Shown piece by piece: positions 27,529-36,877 of a stretch of 64,000 nucleotides of DNA. Numbering within the stretch: position 1 is the first letter of the stretch; each line of letters begins with the position of its first letter. The notes under the pieces are model-generated. The model was not told the DNA's origin and made no database searches. It saw only the letters and a list, made by a program, of their open reading frames with translations. Position numbers and translations under genes: made by a program. The stretch lies in NCBI RefSeq assembly GCF_009707465.1, contig NZ_CP046120.1, positions 3,687,501 through 3,751,500 on the forward strand, in the 5' to 3' direction. This DNA comes from Novosphingobium sp. Gsoil 351 (GTDB lineage Bacteria > Pseudomonadota > Alphaproteobacteria > Sphingomonadales > Sphingomonadaceae).

Positions 27529-28134
27529 ATGGAACTTGCGTTAGCAGAAGAGGAACGGCTTTTTTGGGCGGCTTTTTGGATGCGTGATCGAAGAGTAACG
27601 CGCGACTTCGATGACGCCGGACGCAGTTTGTGCGCCTACCATATCAAGGCCCTTGTCGAGAATGCCGAGCTTGAGATCTCGACTTTTGCAACGAGACTTA
27701 AAACGACCGGTTATCCATCATGGGACGTCAATATGCGTGCCAGCGCAATGTTGCAAAAATTCGCCGTCGATAAGCGGATGGTCGGCAAAAGCTGGCCATC
27801 GATCGCGCGAGAGGTGCTTGAGCGAGAGCTGACGCGAGCTTCAAAAGCCCTTTGGGAATACCTCAAGGCTACCGACACGTTACGTGGAGGTGCGAAGGAA
27901 GGATTCCAACCGCACCAATCTCGCGCGCCATCGGTGAAGAGCGGGCGACCTCCTGCCGACGACATAATTTTAGCTAAGGCCGATGAAATGAAAGCCAAGG
28001 GATTAAACACTTACGAGATCGCGAGTCTGCTGCGGATGGAGACCGGTTTCGAGAACGTTACAACGACGGCGGCGCGCAATCTCATCAAGGGGCGGTGGAA
28101 GCCGACTGGCAGGCCTAAAAGGGGTGAGACCTAA
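27529..28134 (+). CDS. Island protein with C-terminal HTH-like segment, unknown
   Basis: A 201-residue soluble protein that I do not recognise. The first 120 residues are helical and charged. After a linker (SRAPSVKSGRPPADD) comes KADEMKAKGLNTYEIASLLR with TTTAARNLIKGRWKPTGRP, which looks like a helix-turn-helix and a basic tail. ATG 27529 follows GGGAGGCGG. It sits between the exported protein and the excisionase-like gene on the same strand and may regulate island genes. Confidence 0.6.
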   Translation: MELALAEEERLFWAAFWMRDRRVTRDFDDAGRSLCAYHIKALVENAELEISTFATRLKTTGYPSWDVNMRASAMLQKFAVDKRMVGKSWPSIAREVLERELTRASKALWEYLKATDTLRGGAKEGFQPHQSRAPSVKSGRPPADDIILAKADEMKAKGLNTYEIASLLRMETGFENVTTTAARNLIKGRWKPTGRPKRGET

Positions 28135-28226
28135 AACACGCATCCTCATCGCGCACATGCGGAGTTAGCCGCGCATTTCTCGTTGGGCTTTGGAGGACCC
28201 GGTTCAAATGAAACCGAGGGAAACCA

Positions 28227-28415
28227 ATGCCAACCGAAAAACGCGAGCCGCCCAGAATTGCCTACAGCATCAAAGAGGCATGTCAGGCGTCCAGTCTGGG
28301 GCGGACCACTCTCTATTCCCATATTGCGGCGGGTCGCTTGCTGGCGCGGCGCATCGGCGGGCGCACCATCATCCCGGCGGATAGTCTGCACGCACTTCTG
28401 ACCGGGGAGGAGTGA
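28227..28415 (+). CDS. Excisionase-type helix-turn-helix protein
   Basis: A 62-residue MerR-like/HTH_17 DNA-binding protein: YSIKEACQASSLGRTTLYSH followed by IAAGRLLARRIGGRTIIPAD. This is the form of excisionases and small island regulators, and a role in directing int toward excision or in turning on the primase genes is likely. ATG 28227 has GAGGGAAACC upstream. The next gene starts three bases after its stop, so the genes from here to 31006 probably form one operon. Confidence 0.8.
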   Translation: MPTEKREPPRIAYSIKEACQASSLGRTTLYSHIAAGRLLARRIGGRTIIPADSLHALLTGEE

Positions 28416-28418
28416 TCC

Positions 28419-28604
28419 ATGCCCCAGACAAGCAAAACCCCGGCAGTTGAGGCCGGGGCTTCGCGCGATAGCTGTGGTGGGCGTTCGCAATCCCTTCCTA
28501 GCCTGGACCTCTACCGGGCGCAATTCCTGACTTGCGCTTACGCTGTCCGGCCCGAAATGGCCGTCATGGTCGCGGCGCTGGCTTTCGGGGGAGGGTCGGC
28601 ATGA
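28419..28604 (+). CDS. Small island protein, 61 residues
   Basis: Not recognised. It begins MPQTSKTPAVEAGASRDSCG and ends with SLDLYRAQFLTCAYAVRPEM and a hydrophobic Ala/Gly-rich end (AVMVAALAFGGGSA). ATG 28419 has AGGAG at a normal distance. Its stop overlaps the primase start (ATGA). The tight coupling on both sides is the main evidence that it is translated. Confidence 0.6.
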   Translation: MPQTSKTPAVEAGASRDSCGGRSQSLPSLDLYRAQFLTCAYAVRPEMAVMVAALAFGGGSA

Positions 28605-29504
28605 TCGACATTCATGCAATCCGCCGGGACAACCCCTTGCCGGACGTGGCGGGCAACGTGGTCGCGCTCAAACCCAGCCGCACCGAATGGCTGGGGTGCT
28701 GTCCGTTCCACGCCGAACGCACACCCAGCTTCACGATTTTCGCTGGCGGGGAGCGATTCCGTTGTTTCGGGTGCGGAGCTTCGGGTGACGTGTTTGATTT
28801 CGTGCAGCGATACTATGGCGTGACGCTGTCCGAAGCCGCGCGGTTGCTGTGTGCAGGCAACGTTCCCAAACAGGCCATGGCGACCCAGCCATCGCCGCTG
28901 AAGGCCAGCCGGACACCCGAGGCCATCGCCCTTTGGAACAGGGCCGTTCCGGCGGCTGGGACGCACGCTCAGTCGTATCTGGCGCTCCGGGGCATCCAAC
29001 CCCCGTTCCCCCCTGACATCCGCTTCCCTGACTCTTCCCTGCGACAATCTGGGGCCGTTGCCCTGCCTGGTTGCGGCGGTGCGCGACGTCGCGGGCGATC
29101 TGACCGGAATCCAGCGTATCTGGCTGGCGGACGATGGGGAGGGCAAGGCGAACGTGGCCAAGCCCAAACGTTCGCTGGGCAGCGTGAAGGGCGGAGCGAT
29201 AAGGCTGGGCGATCTGGACGCCAGCGGTATCGTGACAGTGTGCGAAGGCCCCGAGGATGGGCTGTCGCTGCTGGAGATGGTGGGCGGACCGGTATGGGTC
29301 GGGGCGGGGGCGACGTTTCTGCCCGCAATGCAGTTTCCCATCGGTGTGCGTAGTGTTGTGATCGCGGCGGACAACGACGGCGCTGGCGAGCGTTCGGCGC
29401 GCGAAGCGGCGTTGGCGTTTGCTCACCGTGGCCTGTCGGTTCGCATCATCAGGCCTCTGCCAGCCTTCAAGGACTTCAACGATGAATTGCGGGGAGCGGC
29501 ATGA
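28601..29504 (+). pseudogene. CHC2 zinc-finger / Toprim primase, frameshifted
   Basis: DNA primase of the phage or island type. The first frame from ATG 28601 has the CHC2 finger (GCCPFHAERTPSF and RCFGCGASGDVFDFV). It goes out of frame near 29031-29040 through one extra base. The second frame then reads LPCDNLGPLPCLVAAVRDVA, GIQRIWLADDG and the Toprim core IVTVCEGPEDGLSLLEMVGG with VVIAADNDGAGE. Joined, the protein would be about 300 residues, a normal size. The second half still overlaps the DUF3987 start as ATGA. Sequencing error or programmed shift are alternatives to decay. Confidence 0.8.
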
Positions 29505-31006
29505 GCGTGCGGCGCAAAATCGACCCGGCGCGGCTGGCGGATGCCGAAACCGTCACCCCCGCAGACATCATCGGCCAGCCGCAACCGCTGGTTCGGGCGA
29601 TCCCCGGAGGGTTGCCGTATCCTGTCGTCGCGCTGGGACCGCTGCGCGGGGCCGTGGAGGCGGTGCAGGGCATGACCCAAGCCCCGGTCGCGATCCCCGC
29701 GCAATCGGCCTTGGCGATAGCCGCGCTGGCCTTGCAGGGGTTTGCCGATGTCGAGACGCTGGGCGGGCCTCGACCGCTCTCGCTCTATTGCCTGACCATC
29801 GCGGCATCGGGCGAACGCAAAAGCAGTTGCGACGCCCCGTTGATGCGGGAGCTTCGCGCTTTCGAACGGGAACAAGCGGCGGCACATGGCGATGCCCGAA
29901 AGGCGTGGGATGTCGAACGCGCAATCTGGAAAGCTCGGCACGAAAAGGTGCTGGGCGAGGTCAAGAAAGGCAAGGCCGACAAGGCCAACCTGGCCGCGCT
30001 GGGAGCCGAGCCGTCGCCGCCAGCCATGCCAGACCGGCTGGTATCGGAGCCGACTTACGAAGGGCTGACCAAGCTGTTTCACTTAGGCCAGCCGACCTTG
30101 GGGCTGTTCTCCGATGAAGGCGGGCAATTCCTGGGCGGCTTCGCGATGTCGCAGGATAATCGGCAAAAGACGTTGGCGGCGCTGAACAGCCTATGGATGG
30201 GCGACCCGATCAAACGGACCCGGCAAGGTGATGGCGCATTCACGCTCTACGGGCGGCGGCTGAGCCTGCACCTCATGGTCCAGCCGATGGTCGCCCATGC
30301 TTTGCTGGCCGATCCGCTGGCAGCGGACACCGGTTTTCTGCCGCGCTGCTTGATTTGCCAACCGGCATCCACCATTGGCACCCGCCTGCATGATGCCAGG
30401 AAGTTGAACGGAGCGCCGCTGGAAGCCTTTGCCGAGCGGCTGGCGGAAATCCTGCACACTGGCATGGCGATGGACCCCGACACCCGAGAACTGAAGCCGC
30501 GCGCCGTGCTACTGTCGAGCGAGGCGAAAGCGCAGTTGGTCGCGTTCAGCGACTTGGTCGAGCGGGCGCAAGTACCCGGCGGCGATTACGAGCCGATCCG
30601 GGGCCATGCCAGCAAGGCGGCGGAACAGGCGGCGCGAATTGCTGGCGTGCTGACGCTGTGGGTCGATCTCGGCGCGCAACAGGTGTCGGGCGAGGCGATG
30701 GCCAACGGCATCGCGCTGGCGCAATTCTACCTGTCTGAAGCCGCGCGACTGGCAGGGGCGGCGACGGTATCGGTCGAGGTCGGCAAGGCCGAGGCGCTGC
30801 GCCAATGGATGCTGTCTGCCTCGTGGGGCAAGTCGTGGCTCACCGTGCGCGACGTGGTCCGGCTGGGACCGAACATGCTGCGCGAGAGCCCTGAGGCCAA
30901 AAGGGCGGTGCTGTTGCTGGCCGAGCACGGTTGGCTGCTACCCCTGCCGCCGGGCACAGTCATTGAGGAACAGGCGCGAAAGCAGGCCTGGCGGATCTGC
31001 ACATGA
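29501..31006 (+). CDS. DUF3987 (YfjI-type) ATPase
   Basis: A 501-residue protein of the DUF3987 family found beside island primases and thought to work as a replicative helicase-like ATPase. The nucleotide-binding region reads IAASGERKSSCDAPLM (Walker A variant), and GLFSDEGGQFLGG stands where Walker B is expected. The C terminus has a winged-helix-like end (KSWLTVRDVVRLGPNMLRES). It overlaps the primase by four bases. Primase plus DUF3987 suggests the island can start its own replication after excision. Confidence 0.82.
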   Translation: MSVRRKIDPARLADAETVTPADIIGQPQPLVRAIPGGLPYPVVALGPLRGAVEAVQGMTQAPVAIPAQSALAIAALALQGFADVETLGGPRPLSLYCLTIAASGERKSSCDAPLMRELRAFEREQAAAHGDARKAWDVERAIWKARHEKVLGEVKKGKADKANLAALGAEPSPPAMPDRLVSEPTYEGLTKLFHLGQPTLGLFSDEGGQFLGGFAMSQDNRQKTLAALNSLWMGDPIKRTRQGDGAFTLYGRRLSLHLMVQPMVAHALLADPLAADTGFLPRCLICQPASTIGTRLHDARKLNGAPLEAFAERLAEILHTGMAMDPDTRELKPRAVLLSSEAKAQLVAFSDLVERAQVPGGDYEPIRGHASKAAEQAARIAGVLTLWVDLGAQQVSGEAMANGIALAQFYLSEAARLAGAATVSVEVGKAEALRQWMLSASWGKSWLTVRDVVRLGPNMLRESPEAKRAVLLLAEHGWLLPLPPGTVIEEQARKQAWRICT

Positions 31007-31010
31007 CCCC

Positions 31011-31086
31011 TGCGACACTTGCGACATTGCGACATTTCCCACGTCGAGCGGAGCGGCCTTTGTCGCGATTGTCGCGGTTGTCGCAG
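31011..31086. repeat. Six GCGACA units in two opposed triplets
   Basis: Just after the DUF3987 stop, TGCGACA occurs three times at 8-9 base spacing (31011-31034). After about 24 bases the complement TTGTCGC occurs three times (31059-31085). The two groups could pair as a long hairpin, or act as iterons bound by a replication or regulatory protein. Confidence 0.7.
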
Positions 31087-31129
31087 GGGGTGGGGCGAAA
31101 ACACAAATTTGGAAAAAGGATCGATCGGC

Positions 31130-31798
31130 ATGACCAAAAGCAAATCAAAGCAGACTGGCACCACCTCGAAAGGGGCGGTTGTAGAATGCAAACCGGGTGA
31201 ATCCGAAGGTCGGAGCATGGCGGGCGCAATGGTCGATCCGTTCTTCCGCCACGGCGTCGTCGCCAAGGGGCTGGCGGACAAGATGGCGGGTAAGCTGCCC
31301 GGCGAACCCGACTTTGGAGACTACGGTGAAAGCCTGAAGGCCAAAGCGAATGCAGCCGCCAATGGCGAACTGAAGATGGCGAGCGAATTGCTGACCGTGC
31401 AGGCATTTTCATTGGATGCAATGTTCACCGAACTGAGCCGCCGGGCTACCCTCAACTTCGGCGACTACCCCCAAGCAGCGGACCGCTATGCCCGACTGGC
31501 CTTCAAGGCTCAGGGCAACTGCCGGGCCGTGCTGGAAGCGTTGGCCAAGCTGCACCAGCCGCGCGAACAGACGGTGCGGCATGTCCACGTCAACGAGGGC
31601 GGGCAGGCCGTCATCGCCGACGAATTCCACCACCACACCGGGGGGAGCGGAGAAAATGAAAAATTTGACGGACAATCCCATACAGCCGGATCGACTGGCG
31701 CAAGCCCCGCGTTGCCGTGCCCGGACCCGTTCGGGAACGGAGTGCCAATCGCCAGCGGTGCAGGGCAAGCGGCGATGCAGGATGCACGGCGGGACTAA
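31130..31798 (+). CDS. Island protein of unknown function, 222 residues
   Basis: Not recognised as a named family. The N terminus is a Lys/Ser/Thr-rich segment. Then comes MAGAMVDPFFRHGVVAKGLA and a helical domain (ASELLTVQAFSLDAMFTELS, RYARLAFKAQGNCRAVLEAL). The C terminus has RHVHVNEGGQAVIADEFHHH and a low-complexity tail. ATG 31130 has AAGGA about ten bases upstream. The frame above it overlaps the GCGACA repeats and is not needed. The 3' end overlaps the HGGxxG gene by 143 bases in another frame. Confidence 0.65.
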   Translation: MTKSKSKQTGTTSKGAVVECKPGESEGRSMAGAMVDPFFRHGVVAKGLADKMAGKLPGEPDFGDYGESLKAKANAAANGELKMASELLTVQAFSLDAMFTELSRRATLNFGDYPQAADRYARLAFKAQGNCRAVLEALAKLHQPREQTVRHVHVNEGGQAVIADEFHHHTGGSGENEKFDGQSHTAGSTGASPALPCPDPFGNGVPIASGAGQAAMQDARRD

Positions 31799-31919
31799 CC
31801 CCGGCGCTCCCAAGGGCAACCGCAACGCCTGGAAGCATGGGGCTAGGTCCGCGAGCGCGATGCACGCGGCGGCGTTCATCAGGTTGATTGGGCGACTGGT
31901 TGATGATGAAGAGGCTTAA
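31656..31919 (+). CDS. HGGxxG-motif protein, 87 residues
   Basis: A small basic protein with four cysteines in CRARTRSGTECQSPAVQGKR and RCRMHGGTNPGAPKGNRNAW, then KHG. This HGG motif with the GAPKGNRNAxKHG text is common in phage and island genes near terminases, and the Cys/His set suggests a zinc-binding DNA-recognition role. ATG 31656 has GGAG upstream. It overlaps the end of the previous gene in a different frame, an arrangement typical of compact mobile DNA. Confidence 0.7.
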   Translation: MKNLTDNPIQPDRLAQAPRCRARTRSGTECQSPAVQGKRRCRMHGGTNPGAPKGNRNAWKHGARSASAMHAAAFIRLIGRLVDDEEA

Positions 31920-32064
31920 TCACGCTGCCGGGTCAAACCGGACCGGCAGAAAACGACCTATTGCTGCCGTTCCCCGCTCATTGATGCGAAGGTTTGGAAT
32001 GGGGACGATTTCCGGCTGTCGGCTAACTGTTGGATTCTTACCACACTGCTGCTAAGGTCAAATC

Positions 32065-32187
32065 ATGACTAGAAAACGCGATATTTTAGCATGGGGGCTG
32101 ATTGGCCTTTTCGCTTTGGGCATCGTAGTTAACCGGCATTCTGTTCCACATTCGCTAGACACCACGATTAGCTACTTGGCCCGCTAG
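32065..32187 (+). CDS. Tiny single-pass membrane protein, 40 residues
   Basis: ATG 32065 (AAGG eight bases upstream) opens a short frame: a basic start MTRKRD, a hydrophobic helix ILAWGLIGLFALGIVV, then a polar end. The charge pattern suggests the N terminus stays in the cytoplasm. It converges with the SGNH gene, whose stop is 31 bases away. No family is known to me, so it may be chance. Confidence 0.4.
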   Translation: MTRKRDILAWGLIGLFALGIVVNRHSVPHSLDTTISYLAR

Positions 32188-32217
32188 CAACGAGGCGACG
32201 CCACAGGAGCGGCCAGT

Positions 32218-33393
32218 CTAGCGCCTGGTCTTATCCAACGTGATTGCCGTTTGGCTTCTTACCAGATCGTCCAGCGCCTTCCCCAAGCGATCATCGTTGG
32301 CGTCAGTGAAATGTCCGTCTGGAAGATAGCCGTTTACGTCGTTGGGCGAGATGAACTGGTGTGAACTTATGTAGGGCACATTGCTGGCTCGCAAAGCGGG
32401 CTCGACAGCTCGGAAGAGCACGTCCGAATATCCAAGATCATTGACCAGAAAGACAATTGGGATCCTGCCCTCGGCCCTGACATCGGCTGCGAATTTGAGG
32501 ATGATTGCCCGCGCAAGCTGAACAGCCTCGCTATCCTCGTTGAACTTGACGGGATCAAGAACGGCATGCTCGATTTTCTTGTGCCGGTCGGTGTTGTAAG
32601 CACGCCGAGCGAGGCGGGCCAGGGCAGAATGGTCCAACAGGTTCGACCGAAACGAGATGGAATCGAACAGCGGATCGTTTCTGGCGAAGAAATCGACGGC
32701 CCGCGACCAAGCGGCCGGGTTCGTAAGCGTTCGCTGATATTCCTCGAAGGAATCGTATGGTGGGTGAATCACTTTCAGCTCGCCATCGCGCACGACAAAA
32801 CGATCTCCGGTGTACGGCATTGGATTGTCGTTGTTCCACATGGTGGGCGAGAACGACGTGATCGCAGGCAGCAGATTCGTATTGAACGTCAAGACCACCG
32901 CAACGCTGCCCTTCCTCCCATCTTTGTCCCGAAGAAAAGCTCCGTATGACCAGTTCGACGATGCGCCAGGAGCCGCCACAGAACGCCAAGTGAGGTCGTC
33001 GGTGACCCGGACAAGAGCGTGCGCAAGGCGGACGGAATGGGAACCGCCATAAATGGTCACGGCGGGTTTTCCGGCGGCCCCACTGGGTTGAGATGCGATC
33101 AGGGGCTGATACCATCCGGAAAGGGTAATCGGTGCCGTTTGCGACCTGTCCGCCCTGGTCCTGCGCTGCAGCGAGCCCTCGGCCGATCGACCATATTCGA
33201 AGAACGATTGCAGGCGCGACGGCATGGTCTTCGGATCGTCAGGGTACGGAAAAGCCAAACCGATGAAAGTGTCGATCGCAGCAAGGCCCACGCTCGCCCA
33301 TGCGATAATTCCCAGCAGCGGCCGGAACGTCCACCTGGCGCGGCGCGCGTGTTCAAGATCAGAACTGGAAATAGATAAACTGTGCTGGCTCAC
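32218..33393 (-). CDS. SGNH-type protein, partner of the MBOAT acyltransferase
   Basis: About 391 residues. An N-terminal membrane helix (LLGIIAWASVGLAAIDTFIG) precedes a periplasmic domain of SGNH/GDSL type: TIYGGSHSVRLAHAL with the expected nucleophile Ser near residue 120, and LPDGHFTDANDDRLGKALDD with Asp and His near 360. In alginate acetylation (AlgX/AlgJ) and in DltD such proteins receive the acyl group from an MBOAT and pass it to the polymer. No ATG is near the 5' end. GTG 33393 is my choice, TTG 33408 is possible. It overlaps the MBOAT gene by about 35 bases. Confidence 0.75.
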   Translation of the reverse strand: MSQHSLSISSSDLEHARRARWTFRPLLGIIAWASVGLAAIDTFIGLAFPYPDDPKTMPSRLQSFFEYGRSAEGSLQRRTRADRSQTAPITLSGWYQPLIASQPSGAAGKPAVTIYGGSHSVRLAHALVRVTDDLTWRSVAAPGASSNWSYGAFLRDKDGRKGSVAVVLTFNTNLLPAITSFSPTMWNNDNPMPYTGDRFVVRDGELKVIHPPYDSFEEYQRTLTNPAAWSRAVDFFARNDPLFDSISFRSNLLDHSALARLARRAYNTDRHKKIEHAVLDPVKFNEDSEAVQLARAIILKFAADVRAEGRIPIVFLVNDLGYSDVLFRAVEPALRASNVPYISSHQFISPNDVNGYLPDGHFTDANDDRLGKALDDLVRSQTAITLDKTRR

Positions 33394-34930
33394 GGGACAT
33401 CTCAACAATCATGGCTGTGATCGAGGCGGCGAGAACCAAGCCGCAGGCGGCCAGTCCGATTGCATTAGGTTGCCATTTGATGAAGCGAGTCCCTTCCGGG
33501 AGGGCGACATTCTTCCATTGGTTCCAATTCACCGAAGGGCGATAGGCCCTTAGGATCTGCTGCGTGTTGGGCAGAAATAGGATGATGAACCACCCCACGG
33601 CGACGAACATCAGCAATTCAGGGCGGTAGGGGGCGACGGACGCGGGATCGATGTCGAAGCCGAGCAGCGTTCCGTAATAGGCCAATGCGCCCGACACGGT
33701 TTCCGAGCGGAACATGACATTGGCTGCGAGGACGCACAGGAGGGTGAGCAAGTGATAGAGAAGACGCTCGCCCCTTGCAGGCTCGTGCGCACCCTTCAGA
33801 CCCAGCCGCTTCCGCCTACGCTTCCTCGCATTGCGCCAAATCTCGTTGATCGAAACGTAGCTGGCATGGAGAATCCCGAACAACACATAATTCCAGCTCG
33901 CCCCATGCCAGATTCCGATGACGACGAAGGTTAGGAAAACCGGGAGCACGACTGAGGCGAAAAAGGTGCCTTGGGAGCCGAAGCGCCGTCTGACGGCGGC
34001 GCGGGTCAGCTTGAGCGACAGGGCTGGCAGGAAATAGCGAACCATGAACCGGTTGAGGGTCATGTGCCAACGCCGCCAATATTCGATGATGCTGTTGGCG
34101 CGGAGCGGCGAATGGAAGTTCAGGGGAAGTCGGATACCGAACATCCTCGCCGAACCGATCGCCATGTCGGAGTAACCCGAGAAGTCGAAGTAAAGCTGGA
34201 CGGTGTAAGACAGCACGGCAATCCAAGCCGCCAGGACGCCAGGATTGCCCCCGTCCGCGACCATATCGAACACCGGGTCGCAGGCATATCCGGCGTTGTC
34301 GGCCAAGACCGTCTTCTTGAAGAGGCCAATGGCGAAAATGACCAATCCCACCGTCAAATTGCTCGCCGTCCGAGATCCCAGGTGGGAGCTATCGAATTGG
34401 GGCTTCGTCTCCCCGTATAGGATGATCGGCCCTGAAATCAGCTGCGGGAAGAAAACGGACACCGCGGCGAAATCGACGAACCGCCCGCGCGCGACCTCCC
34501 CGCGCGAGCAATCGATCAGATAGGATATGCGTTGGAAGGTAAAGAATGAGATGCCAAGGGGAAGAACTATATTGAGTGCCTGAATCTTGGCGTCGGCGAC
34601 AACATTCACATTCTCGATCAGGAAGTTGGTATATTTAAAATAGACGAGCAACGCGAGATTGCCCAAAACTCCCACGTTTCGCAGAAGTGCGATCCGACTT
34701 AAGTCTTCTGCACCATAAGCCCGTATGATCGCACGCCCCAGCACATAGTTTACGACCACCGATCCGATCAAAAGAGGCAGGAACTTCGCGCTCATCCAAC
34801 TGTAGAAATACAGCGAAGCCGCTATAACGAAGATTTTTGCGGCGTCGCGGCTGACCTTTGCGAGCAGGTAAAACGCGATCAGCGACAGCGGCAGGAATGC
34901 AAAAAGATAGGGAGCGGAGTTGAATAGCAT
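33359..34930 (-). CDS. MBOAT-family membrane acyltransferase (AlgI/DltB type)
   Basis: A 523-residue multi-pass inner-membrane protein, the normal size for AlgI-like MBOAT. The fold landmarks are present: LPLGISFFTFQRISYLIDCS, FFPQLISGPI, YFDFSGYSDMAIG, EYWRRWHMTLNRF and the invariant His342 in GIWHGASWNY. Such enzymes move an acyl group from a cytoplasmic donor across the membrane. In DltB the donor is a carrier protein, in AlgI it is unknown. An ACP gene two genes upstream makes a carrier-bound donor likely here. The gap to the FkbH gene is 24 bases. Confidence 0.9.
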   Translation of the reverse strand: MLFNSAPYLFAFLPLSLIAFYLLAKVSRDAAKIFVIAASLYFYSWMSAKFLPLLIGSVVVNYVLGRAIIRAYGAEDLSRIALLRNVGVLGNLALLVYFKYTNFLIENVNVVADAKIQALNIVLPLGISFFTFQRISYLIDCSRGEVARGRFVDFAAVSVFFPQLISGPIILYGETKPQFDSSHLGSRTASNLTVGLVIFAIGLFKKTVLADNAGYACDPVFDMVADGGNPGVLAAWIAVLSYTVQLYFDFSGYSDMAIGSARMFGIRLPLNFHSPLRANSIIEYWRRWHMTLNRFMVRYFLPALSLKLTRAAVRRRFGSQGTFFASVVLPVFLTFVVIGIWHGASWNYVLFGILHASYVSINEIWRNARKRRRKRLGLKGAHEPARGERLLYHLLTLLCVLAANVMFRSETVSGALAYYGTLLGFDIDPASVAPYRPELLMFVAVGWFIILFLPNTQQILRAYRPSVNWNQWKNVALPEGTRFIKWQPNAIGLAACGLVLAASITAMIVEMSREPAQFIYFQF

Positions 34931-34954
34931 CGCGGGCCTATTTTCGCTATCTGA

Positions 34955-36865
34955 TCAAGCGGTCTGGTTGTCGTCGATCTTCATGGGAAGCTCGGGCGCC
35001 GCATAGCTTTCCAACGCAAGTTCCCAGATCGTCGCGCCGTCGGGGCAACTTTCGACCAGTGAAAATCCGAGACGTTCATAGAGGCCAGCGACCATCTGGT
35101 TTTTAGCCGTCGGGAGGTATGTGCCAACCAGCTTCGGCACCCCCTCCGCCAGCGCAGCAGCGGCAACATGCGCAAGCACTGCTTCCTCGACGCGGCGGCC
35201 CAGCACCCGACAGCTCATCAGCCACAAATCATTAGACCATTGCGATGTGCTTTTGTCGAAGGAAACGACGCTGATCATTCCGTTGTCGCCGAACTTGTCA
35301 GCGAGGCGGACCTGCATCGTAAATTTGTCGGCCGCATTTTCCATGCCGGCGATTTCTGCTTCGGTGTAACGTCGTGTCGTCAGATTGAATTGGTTCGACT
35401 TGTTGATGAGTTGGGCCACGCGCGCCCGCCCGATCGAATCGAATGGCCTGATCGTGCAGACCATGTCGAGGGATCGAAGATAGCCTTCCAGATCGGTCGA
35501 CGAGGCGAGCATCGAAGTGCGCTCGGCGTTGGCTTTGTAATACTCGGCACGCTTGCGATCCTCCAGCGAGATCGCAATTGCATCGAAATAACCGGCCAAC
35601 GCGAGGATGGTGGCGTATTGGGCGGGATCGTCGGTCAGTTCCGGGACCGCGACGAACGGCAATTCCCGCCGGATCAGCTCGCGTTCAAAGGGGTTATCGT
35701 CAAGGAACACCAGCGCGTCGATGCCGATATTCAGGCTCTGGGCGATATGCCTGATGTTGGTCGCCTTGTCCTGCCAATTGGCCTGGAACACCGAGATATG
35801 CTCTTTCCTCAGCAGCATGTCGGGATGCTCGCTGAACGGCCGCCAAGCCACCGCTTCGTCGTTCTTTGAACTGATCGCGATCACGATCCCGCGAGCACGA
35901 AGGTCCAGCGCTGCACGTTGCACCGAGAGGAATGCCTCGCCTTCGGCCGAACCCTGGCCGATCACAATGCCATCCAGCCCGTCATCGCCGATGACGCCGC
36001 CCCAGACGGTGTTGTCGAGGTCGAGAACGAGGCACTTGCGGGTCTTCCCCCTGATCGCGGCGACCGTCCGCGCGATGAGGTCCGTAAGCAGAGGAATGAA
36101 CTGAGGAGCGACGGGCAACTTCGCCGAATGCCAATGGACCGGATCGAGCCACCGTGCCGTGCCGACCGCAGCCGCGAACCGCGCTGCGTCGACGAGTACA
36201 ACGTCACTCTCACTGACCCACTCGACAATGCTGCGATTGAGCGCTTGCACCATTGCATACGGGCTCGAGGCCTCGGTGGCGTCGAGGCTGCCAAAGAGCG
36301 GCTCGACAGGCGGAACTAGCGTCTGCACCAGAATTGGCCCGGTCAGGGATGGCCGCAGACTTTCCGCGACAGCCTTGATGTAGGCGAGGGCGTGTTCGAC
36401 CTGCGCGTGGGCTGTGTCGGCATCGCTTGCGGCAGTGTTCAAATGAAGATCGCGGTAATCGAACGCTAGGAATGCACTGTCGAGACCGGAAGACCGAAGC
36501 TGGCTGGTCGGGTCCATCGCTTGTTCGAGAGACCGTCCATATTCCGCTTCCACGACATCGATGAGCACGAAGTGGCGTAGGCCTGAACCCGGGATCGCCG
36601 TCCCGATCAAACTCAGCGTGCCGCTTCCGATCAGGCCAAGCTTGAACCGCGCGAGCACGCCGCCCGCATCGCTTTGGCTGCGTCTTGCCGCGAGTTTGCC
36701 GAGACGTCCGAGCTGGTTGAGGTCGAGCGCATGATTGGCAAGGTCGATTAGCTCAGCGTCCGCCTCCGCATCGATGCCTCCTGTCCGACTATCGAGTTGT
36801 TTGCAACGTTGCCTGAAATCTCCGGGGGCGCGGCGCAGCCATCCTAGGTCCGCAAGTAAATCCAT
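34955..36865 (-). CDS. FkbH-type HAD-IIIC protein
   Basis: A 636-residue protein. The N-terminal third resembles the SGNH-like or unknown head of long FkbH proteins. The HAD phosphatase core has CLVLDLDNTVWGGVIGDDG with Asp282 and Asp284, IAISSKNDEAVAW and VFLDDNPFERELIRRELPFV. The C-terminal 150 residues look like a GNAT fold (NQFNLTTRRYTEAEIAG, GLYERLGFSLVE). Known FkbH enzymes take 1,3-bisphosphoglycerate and load a glyceryl group on an ACP. The ACP gene ends 12 bases upstream, which supports the same reaction here. ATG 36865 follows GGGCAGG. Confidence 0.85.
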   Translation of the reverse strand: MDLLADLGWLRRAPGDFRQRCKQLDSRTGGIDAEADAELIDLANHALDLNQLGRLGKLAARRSQSDAGGVLARFKLGLIGSGTLSLIGTAIPGSGLRHFVLIDVVEAEYGRSLEQAMDPTSQLRSSGLDSAFLAFDYRDLHLNTAASDADTAHAQVEHALAYIKAVAESLRPSLTGPILVQTLVPPVEPLFGSLDATEASSPYAMVQALNRSIVEWVSESDVVLVDAARFAAAVGTARWLDPVHWHSAKLPVAPQFIPLLTDLIARTVAAIRGKTRKCLVLDLDNTVWGGVIGDDGLDGIVIGQGSAEGEAFLSVQRAALDLRARGIVIAISSKNDEAVAWRPFSEHPDMLLRKEHISVFQANWQDKATNIRHIAQSLNIGIDALVFLDDNPFERELIRRELPFVAVPELTDDPAQYATILALAGYFDAIAISLEDRKRAEYYKANAERTSMLASSTDLEGYLRSLDMVCTIRPFDSIGRARVAQLINKSNQFNLTTRRYTEAEIAGMENAADKFTMQVRLADKFGDNGMISVVSFDKSTSQWSNDLWLMSCRVLGRRVEEAVLAHVAAAALAEGVPKLVGTYLPTAKNQMVAGLYERLGFSLVESCPDGATIWELALESYAAPELPMKIDDNQTA

Positions 36866-36877
36866 GTCCTGCCCTAA

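Noticed and set aside
31011-31086. GCGACA array as a CRISPR
   Set aside because: Units are six to nine bases with no spacers of even length, and no cas gene is present.
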